Assembly: GCF_000002985.6 (NCBI RefSeq)
Contig: NC_003279.8
Location: 2,666,001-2,730,000 of the forward strand
DNA length: 64,000 nt
DNA from: Caenorhabditis elegans
Lineage: Eukaryota; Nematoda; Chromadorea; Rhabditida; Rhabditidae
Direction: 5' to 3'
The translations under genes were made by a program, and so were the position numbers. The notes under the pieces were generated by a model. The model made no database searches. It saw nothing but the letters and a program-made list of their open reading frames with translations, and had not been told where the DNA came from. This document shows positions 56,519 through 64,000 of this stretch, in pieces; the stretch's first letter is position 1, and each line of letters opens with the position of its first letter.

Positions 56519-59500
56519 TCACATCTCAAATTGCAATCTATCTACATGTGGTTGAATCTCATCAATTGTTGGCTGAAGCCTGAACTGGAGCACCGAGCAA
56601 ATTGGAAGCTCATAAGCCAAAAGATCGGATTTCGGCTCGCGGAGCTGATCTTCGGCCTGTTCGATGTACGATTTGATCGTAGACTTCTTGTAATCATTCA
56701 TTTTAAGGGCGACGAGGAGAGCGGCTCCGGCGACACATTTTCGATTGACTTTTGAGATTAGACCCTGGAAAAAAATTGATTTTAGATTTAAATAGATATG
56801 AAAATCTCAAAAAAATTGAAATTTAAAAAAAAACCAGCTTTGATAATAATTATAAACTGATTTTAGCTTAAAATCGACTATAAAATATTTTAAAATTTTT
56901 AAAATTGCCTACAGTAACCTTAAAGGCGCATACCCTAATTGCTTTACAAATTTCGCGGCGAGACCCATCCTCCTCCAAATGTGGCCTCCCTGTAACCATT
57001 TTCAGATTTTTTCTTGAATTTTCCGACAGTTTCTCAAAGTTTAAGCTTTTAAATAATTTTTTAGACGTAATTTATGCTATTTTCTATTTTTCGTTGCATT
57101 ATGTCGATAATAAACTAAAATTAAAGTTTTTTGGCCTAAAATTCGCTCTAAAAATTTAGATTTTCTCTGGAAAAAAAGATTTTCGATTTAAATCGATTAG
57201 AAACTGTTTTAAAAACTTAAAATTGTCTACAGTAACCTTAAAGGCGCATAGCTTAATTGCTCAACGAGATTCGCGGCGAGACCCATCCTCCTCCAAATGT
57301 GGCCTCCCTTTAACCATTTTCAGATTTTTTCTTGAATTTTCCGACAGTTTCTCAAAGTTTAAGCTTTTAAATCATTTTTTAGACGTAATTTATGCTATTT
57401 TCTATTTTTTGTTGCATTATGTCGATTATAAACTAAGATTAAAGCTTTTTGGGCTAAAAGTCGCTCTAAAAATTTAGATTTTCAATGGAAAAAAAAGATT
57501 TTCGATTCAAATCGACTAGAAAATGCATTTAAAAAGTTTGAAAATTGCCTACAGTAACCTTAAAGGCGCATAGCTTAATTGCTAAACGAGATTCGCGGCG
57601 AGACCCATCCACCTCCAAATGCGGCCTCCCTTTAACCATTATCAGGTTTTTTCTTCAGATTTTCGCAATTTTTGAGCTTTTTAATCACTTTTTAAGCTTA
57701 ATCGTTGCAATTTCGTTCTTTCTAACCTTAAGAATAATTTTCTCAAAGTACACATAAGCAGTTGCCACCGTATACACATCAATTCCATTCGAGACCCCAA
57801 GTTCTGCCATTTCTCGCTTCAAACTCTTCATTTTGCTCAATGTCAGATGAATCATTGGGTATTTCGCCTCGAAATCCTCATTTATCACTTGTTTCGCCCT
57901 CTCCGCCGATTCACAATGAAGTGTGCTTGCCACGCAACACTCGTGACGGATTACAGTCCGTTTTCCGATTCCCAACTCGGAAAATGCGATCGGATCGTAC
58001 TCATCGATGACTTCTGATGATGGTTCATCTGATCGGCTGGCGTCTAAATCGCATTTTTCATCGATTGAAGTTCCACGTTCATAGCTTGAATCTCGATTTA
58101 CGGCTTGTGGAACTTCGATGGTTTCCGCAAACATTTCCTCCGAGGTTTCGCCGTTTCGGAAGCTTTCCTGTAAAAATTTTCGATTTTTTATCAACTTTTC
58201 ACCTAAAATTCACATTTTAAGACTCAAAATCTGCTCAAGTGAACGAAAAATTCCGAAAAAAAGGTTTATTTTAGTGAAAATCTTCAATTTTGCCAGTTTT
58301 TAAGTTTCATAAATCCATTATTACAGACCTTAACGGTGGAGTAGCGCCAGTGGGGAAATAGCTTTAAAACACGCCTATGGTACCACAATGACCGAATATC
58401 ATGATAAAAAATTCAGAAAAATGTTCTAAATTTTATATGATTTTTTGAAAATTGAAAAAATCTCAGTTTTCCCCTAATTCCTATTTGAATTACCGCCATT
58501 TGGATTTGTTCGATGGAGCGCGCTTGCACGTTTTTAAATTAATTTATTTTATTTTTTGTTATTTTCCACCGATTTTTAATGTTTTCGGTGTATTTTTGGT
58601 GGAATTTTAGAGAAAAAGTCAAAATAAATGCAAATTTTTGATTAAAAAGCAAACAGGCGTAAAAATCAAAAAGTAACGCTTTTAAACGATTTCGAACCTG
58701 AATTAATTGATTTCACTGATTTACGCCTGTAAGAGTGCTTTTTAATTGAAAATTTGCAATCATTTTGACTTTTTCTCTAATATTCGAGCAAAAATACACC
58801 GAAAACATTAAAAATCGGTGGAAAATAACAAAAAATAAAATAAATAAATTTAAAAACGTGCAAGCGCGCTCAATCGAACAAATCCAATTGGCGGAAATTC
58901 GAATAGGAATTAGGCAAAAACTGAGATTTTTTCAATTTTCAAAAAATCATGTAAAATTTAGAACATTTTTCAAAAATTTTTTATCATGATATTCGGCCAT
59001 TGTGGCCCCATAGGCATGTTTTAAAGCAATTTCCTCACTGGCGCTACTCCATCTTTAAACAGTACGAAAATCAACGATATAAAGTGAAATAAACGAGCAA
59101 AATTTGCAAAAATACGAATTTTCGCCTGCTACGACACGAAAAACTCGGTAAAATTGAAGATTTTAGCTAAAATTCGCCTTTTTTCCGCGGATTTTGAATC
59201 TTAAAATTCAAAATTCAAAGCCTCACCCTCCGCTCTTTCCTGGAAATCGAGGCGGGCGACTTGTCGAACAGCGTGAAAAACGGCGAAGGATTCCGCTTTC
59301 GGCGAATCTGCCCCAGAATTACTTGATCTTCAGCGTCTCGGAAGACAAATGGCCGCAGCTCTTCTGTTGATAAGTGAGCCTGATGCCGCATGCGATCCGA
59401 GCTGGAAAATTGGATTATAAGGTGAAATTATGGGAATTTATCGTATTTTTTCAAGATTTTGACCTAAAGGCGCACGGATTTTTAGCAAATTGCAGCGTTT

Positions 59501-60651
59501 TTTCTTACTTTCTGCTGAAAATTTGCGTTGTTTTCCTTTTTTTCGGTCTGAAAACTGAAAAATTTAACAAAAAAAACTACCACATGCTGTCTTTTCGCGT
59601 CGATGCACAGCTGAATAAACCCATGTGCCTTTAAGATCGCATAGCCGAAATTTCTGAATTCCTGCGCTTTTTTTGTGAAATTTTGTTAGATAATTGCCAG
59701 TTTTCGGGGAAAATTAGGTAGAAGATATAAATTATAGAGGAGATGTTAATTCTAAACCTTCCAAAAATCGATTTCGATCGGAATTTCTTCTTATTGACGG
59801 TTGTGTTGGCGAAAATCGGCGCCAGCGGATCCACGTAGTCGCTGTTCGGCGAGATATACGAGAAAACTGCCAGAGGCTGGCCATTCGTCGAGGTGCAGAT
59901 GTAAAATCTGAAAATGTGGGTTAGTTCGCAACACGGAACGGTTAGTGTGGGGGATTTTAGAGGATTTTATGATGGTTGAACTCACCTATCTGCATGGGTA
60001 ATGGTGCTTTTGAGCCTTCTCAGAAAACTGAACTGATTTGAAGAACAAGATGGTGATTCTGAGCGAAATTCTGTGAAAATTTTGAATTAATTTATTTTAT
60101 TTCAAGTTTTGTAAGCTTTTATAAGCTCGCCAGCTCACCAATCAGCCCACTATCTTCTCTCCCGACGCCTTCTTCAAGAATCGGAGATCTACTGTTTGTG
60201 GCGGTCATTGAATAGATCACGTCGTCGGAGCTCATGATTTTCGCGATTCTTCGGAAGATTGAAGTTCTATAAATAGAGAAAATTAATTAATTATATTGAT
60301 TTTCAACTAATTTTCACTTTTTCTGTGGTGTCTCCGCGTATTCCTGCGGCAAATTCGACGAGCTTAGCCGTTCTCCGAGTGAAGCGGATGTTCCGAGTGA
60401 GATCACTGATTCATTGTTGCGGATGGTGGTTGTGGAGCTTGCGCCGTTTGAAAACTTCTTTTCCGTTGGAGATATCTGAAAAAATTATCAATTAGTTACG
60501 AAAATCGCTGAAAAACCAAGATTCTCACCTTCGGAAGGCCTTTTGTTTGGAAAATTCGAAGATTTGTGTCATTGTGGCTTCCATCAACACTGATATTTGA
60601 TAAGAAATTTTGTGCGACGAGAATATGATAGTTACTCTTCTTTTTTACCAT
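56519..60651 (-). CDS. CABLES-type cyclin-box protein
   Basis: Exons on the minus strand: 60651-60529, 60475-60318, 60266-60139, 60070-59986, 59907-59758, 59401-59227, 58167-57727 and 56764-56519, giving 501 residues. The C-terminal part matches the cyclin box of CABLES1/2 (Cdk5 and Abl enzyme substrate): LTLSKMKSLKREM, VATAYVYFEKIILK, then NRKCVAGAALLVALK and the LLAYELPICSVLQF helix. The middle contains FYICTSTNGQPLAVFSYI, also typical of the family. The N-terminal part is Ser/Thr-rich and poorly conserved. CABLES proteins link Cdks to tyrosine kinases and restrain proliferation; the worm role is not known to me. The chosen ATG directly follows an acceptor (ttttag), suggesting trans-splicing, though an upstream exon is possible. 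Start codons of this gene and snr-7 are 366 bp apart and divergent. Confidence 0.88.
56897..57720. repeat. tandem triplication of about 320 bp in CABLES intron
   Basis: Three direct copies start near 56897, 57216 and 57538, each with ctacagtaaccttaaaggcg, a GCGGCGAGACCCATCC block and a GGCCTCCCT block. The third copy is shortened and runs up to the exon at 57727. Confidence 0.92.
58333..59055. repeat. foldback related to 55871-56431
   Basis: The left end ggtggagtagcgccagtggg is mirrored by ctggcgctactcc at the right. Arms are about 340 bp, with the centre near 58690. Inner blocks GCGCGCTTGCACGTTTTTAAAT and ACACCGAAAACATTAAAAATCGG are both mirrored. Shared GCTTTAAAACA(T/C)GCC and ATATCATGATA blocks show kinship with the foldback at 55871. 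It lies in a CABLES intron. Confidence 0.9.
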
Positions 60652-61017
60652 CTAAAATTGGAAAAACGAAAAGAAAAAGCTCGGAAATCCGATAAGAATT
60701 GTGTGAGTACGGTGTGCAAGCGTCTGCAACTTGTCGTCATTTATGGTGTACCAAGCGTGGTGTTTGCGTACTATTCGAATTTCGAAAAATAATTTCGTCG
60801 ATTTTAGCCTTTTTCATCCAATTTTCCTGATAATTATCATGTTTATTCTTTGAAAAATTAGTTAAAAAATGTTATAATTAATGTATTATCTGAATTTTCG
60901 ATAGGTGGAAGTTGAAAAATGAGCTTTATTTTCTATTTTAAGTAAAATCTGTTTCTTTGATGATTTTTCCATTCTTCATTTTCATTTCCCCCTGCAAATT
61001 CTCAATTTTTCAGAAAA
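60652..61017. promoter_or_regulatory. 366-bp divergent promoter, CABLES gene / snr-7
   Basis: The region between the two start codons is A/T-rich and has no coding exon except a small open frame overlapping the CABLES end. The SL acceptor of snr-7 (ctcaatttttcag) ends at 61013, five bases before its ATG. Confidence 0.55.
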
Positions 61018-61304
61018 ATGAGTAAGACACATCCACCAGAGCTCAAAAAGTACATGGACAAGGAGATGGACTTGAAGCTCAACGGAAACCGTCGCGTCTC
61101 TGGAATCCTCCGCGGTTTCGATCCATTCATGAACATGGTCATCGACGTATGTTTCTTTTTCCGTTTTTGTCTAATTTATTCTAAAATTTAATATTGCAGG
61201 AAGCTGTCGAGTACCAAAAGGACGGAGGATCCGTCAACCTCGGCATGACTGTCATTCGCGGAAACTCCGTCGTCATCATGGAGCCCAAGGAGAGAATCTC
61301 CTAG
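61018..61304 (+). CDS. snr-7: Sm core protein G (SmG)
   Basis: Exons 61018-61146 and 61200-61304 encode 77 residues, the usual length of SmG. The Sm1 motif covers the [23 protein letters not shown] region and Sm2 is IRGNSVV near the C-terminus. SmG forms part of the heptameric Sm ring on U1, U2, U4 and U5 snRNAs and also acts in spliced-leader snRNPs. The acceptor tttttcag lies just before the ATG, supporting trans-splicing and this start. The single intron is 53 bp. In C. elegans snr-7 neighbours lin-17, which agrees with the order here. Confidence 0.97.
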
Positions 61305-63138
61305 ATTTTTCGATCTCCACAATTTCCTGTCACTTTCTCAATGTTTTCATTTTCAAATTTTGATATTAAATTTTTGAACCTTTTTTTTGATAATTTTTGA
61401 TAACTACGTGGTCAAAACCCACTTCTCATCTCTGATTCACGTGAATTTCGTATAGATAAGAACTTCGCAAATAGAATCAATTCACAAACAAATGTACCAA
61501 AAGTTATGTTTTATTATTGCAGGCATAAAAAAAATCAATCGTAAAGCTTTTTTTCAGCATTTTGTTTTTCCACGGCTCAAATTGAACGAAATAGTGTTCA
61601 TTTTGAAGAGAGGCACGAAACAGAGTAACAAAAACACGGAGAGACTTGTGTATCCCTCTTCTCTTTCCACTATGTGCGGTCGACGACGCTCTCCACATTT
61701 TTCTCTCTTTATTCTTCTCGTTACTCTTACTCGGCACAACAGCAGCAAAAAAGAATACTCTTTCCCCACTTCTTATCTCTTTTTCTGCCGACCTATTTTC
61801 TTCTTTCAAAACAGAAAAATGTTCCACACACACGCCTATCATCATCCGAAAGCTGTACGAGATGTGCTTTCTCATCTTTCCGTACTCTTGTGGCTGCAGC
61901 CGTCGAAGAGTTGAAATATCAATTTTCAAAACGCGGCAGATTCTCAGCCGGAATTCAGTGAATTCGCTTGATTTCTCGCCAAAATATAGAAATCAGACGA
62001 TTTATCTGAAAATAACACCCATTTCAGTTGAAACATGCGAGAAAATGCTGAAAAATAGCCTGAATTTGCTAATTTCAGGCCATTTTTGAGCTCTTCCTCA
62101 AGTGTTTCGACTGAAATAAATGTTTGTTTTAGATAAATCAAGTGATTTTCTATAATTTCACATCAATTTTAAATGAATCAACATGTCACAATAGGTCATT
62201 TTGAAAAATTGGCGCCAATCCCCAAACCTGATCTGGATTTGAACAAGAGTTTTCTACTTCGATTTCACATTTTGCTGAGAAAAACCGAAAATTATCGATG
62301 TTCTCTTTTGAAAATTGAACGCTTTTCAGTGATAATTAGGAAAAATCACCTTTTTTCAAGTCGAATAATTTCAAAAGCTTCAGAAAATCCAATGTTTTGA
62401 CTCGAATTCAGGAAAAACCGGAAGAAAATCGCGAAATAATATAAAATCCGAATAAAAAAAACGCGATTTTTTTCAATTTTGGCTGAATTCTCCACACTCC
62501 AACTGATTGATCGTTCATTTTTTAAAGGAATTTAGCCAAAATTGCAAAATCCCGATTTTAAAAATAAAAAATTAATTCTGTTATGATTCCGCGTTTTTTA
62601 TTTTGTAATAATTCCCATTTACGCCGTCTTTTAAAAATGCAGACCCACAATTTTTCTGGTGAACATTTCAAATCAATTCAAATTATTTTGATCTGATCTC
62701 CGGCGCGAATCACTTGTACTTTGTTCTCTCTCCTCCCGTCTCCTCCGTGGCACTATGTCATTCTGAAGTTGTTTCAATGACAAATCACTCACGCACACAC
62801 ACACACACAATGGATTGTGCCCTTTGTGTTGCCGTTTGACTATCATCGATTGATTCCATTCCCGTTCCGTTTTCGCCGTGCTCTCTCTCTCTGGGTTTTT
62901 CGTCTTCTCCCGGGAACACTTGGCCAGTTATCACTCGCTCTTTCTGTCCTCCTCTCAACAGCTATTGGCTACTACTACTACTGCTGCTGCTGCTGATCCG
63001 GCTCCGGTTGGCTATAGGCACATTTTGATGCGATTTGTGTGTGTGTGTTCTTTGGAGATTCAATTTGAAGAACTCTTCGCCTTTTTTGTATAAGTTTTCT
63101 TTTCGGGGGTGAAAAAATTCGCATCTTTATTCTCTTTA
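61305..63138. other. gene-free right flank
   Basis: Open frames at 61492-62089 overlap on both strands and show no domain or splice pattern. Positions 62700-63090 are CT-rich with (CA)n, (CT)n and (CTA)n(CTG)n runs, as in promoters of this window, so a gene may start beyond the right edge or on the minus strand. No exon can be supported. Confidence 0.4.
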
Positions 63139-63692
63139 AGGTGGTGTAGTCTAATTTTTTTAAAAATAGCTTTATTAGACTCAAAATTGTCTGAAAACAC
63201 CGAATTTCATAGTGTAACTTCTCAAAAAAAGTTTATGACGGCTCCAAAATGGCCTAAAATTAGTTAAAATTTGAAATTCGACCAACTTGTCAAGCGGCTG
63301 GAAACAAAATCACCGTCAAATTTTGAGTATACAATGTAATTATCTTGCGTTTTTAACTTCATTTAGGTATTTTAAAGTCCATGGACGGCGAGATTTCACA
63401 ATTTTTTTAACCAAATCTCGCCGTCCATCGACTTTAAAGTACCTAAATCGAGTTGAAAACGCAAGATAATTGGATTGTATACTCAAAATTTTACGGTAAT
63501 TTCAAAAAAAAGTTTCCAGCCGCTTGACAAGTCGGCCAAATTTAAAATTTTAACAAATTTTTAGACCATTTTTTCAGCCGTCAAAACTTTTTTTTTGAGA
63601 AGTTTTCAAGAAGTTTCATTATGAAATTCGGTGTTTTCAGACAATTTTGAGTCTAATAAAGCAATTAAAAAATTCGACTACACCACCACCTC
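63139..63692. repeat. 554-bp near-perfect foldback
   Basis: Left end aggtggtgtagtc, right end gactacaccaccacct. Arms are about 270 bp and meet at the centre (ctcgccgtccatcgacttt mirrored across a 12-20 bp loop near 63405). It contains mirrored AGCGGCTGGAAA, CGCAAGATAATT and GGTGTTTTCAGACAATTTTG blocks. No coding capacity. Confidence 0.93.
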
Positions 63693-63730
63693 AAAAATTT
63701 ATAAATTAAATATATTGAGAATATTTTACC

Positions 63731-63842
63731 TGGGGTTTGGTCCCTAAGCTAGGCTTCTGAGCAAGATAAAAATTGAAAAAGGTGATAAATTCATCACTTT
63801 TTTCTCAATTTTTTGGCTCAGAGGACTAGCTTGGGGCCCAAA
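63731..63842. repeat. short inverted repeat
   Basis: gtttggtccctaagctagg ... ttctgagc is mirrored by gctcagag ... actagcttggggcccaaac, with an A/T-rich centre that itself contains aggtgataaattcatcacttt. Confidence 0.8.
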
Positions 63843-64000
63843 CTGTTCACTTTCTCTCAGAATTCCGAATTTTTGACCCCGGAAACAGAATAAAAATGCA
63901 CAGCCCTGACTGGTTCACATCATAACTCTTTTTATTTTATCGCTTTTTTGTCTCTTCTTCTTCTCCGCCGCCAAGTCATTCCTCTCAACATCCAATTTTC

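Noticed and set aside
61504-62089. Overlapping 140-codon frames on both strands right of snr-7
   Set aside because: No domain and no initiation context. Simultaneous frames on both strands in A/T-rich DNA are expected by chance.

Overview
The window reads as nematode nuclear DNA from Caenorhabditis elegans or an almost identical strain. Small introns (several of 44-47 bp) have the worm TTTTCAG acceptor, genes lie on both strands, degenerate runs of the worm telomeric hexamer TTAGGC are interspersed, and several proteins match C. elegans proteins I know. The order cpz-1, lin-17, snr-7 points to the left arm of chromosome I; this placement is from memory of those genes and was not searched.

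Layout: (1) 2168-6011, + strand: diverged MATH-BTB-like gene. (2) 7245-16728, - strand: GRDP/DUF1399 glycine-rich domain protein with a Cys-Gly tail. (3) 20698-23415, - strand: cpz-1, cathepsin Z. (4) 26109-28084, + strand: a small GPI-anchor-like protein and a DUF268 protein, together enclosed by a pair of inverted repeats. (5) 31440-33955, + strand: unrecognised secreted, possibly membrane-anchored protein. (6) 34504-36082, + strand: arginine kinase with a presequence-like N-terminus. (7) 41629-51355, + strand: lin-17, a Frizzled Wnt receptor. (8) 52128-55469, - strand: dnj-30, a DNAJC8-type J protein. (9) 56519-60651, - strand: CABLES-type cyclin-box protein. (10) 61018-61304, + strand: snr-7, the SmG core protein. 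Exon models were built by hand, and reading frames close across every junction.

The genes do not form one pathway. Housekeeping functions (snr-7, dnj-30, both linked to splicing) sit next to a cell-cycle-type regulator and a developmental receptor. snr-7 and the CABLES gene are divergent with 366 bp between start codons. lin-17 and dnj-30 are convergent.

Most of the unusual material is repetitive. There are non-autonomous elements built from CGGCAAATTGCCG modules; one copy is bounded by CAG/CTG termini and a perfect 8-bp target duplication, which suggests a hAT-type MITE, and a second copy has an apparent empty site nearby. There are large foldback palindromes, tRNA-like segments, and G17 and C15 homopolymers. 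The most interesting single item is a roughly 2-kb inverted duplication in the last intron of lin-17 that carries an intact alternative terminal exon on its left arm. I found no bacterial-style system, CRISPR array, rRNA gene or canonical tRNA gene.
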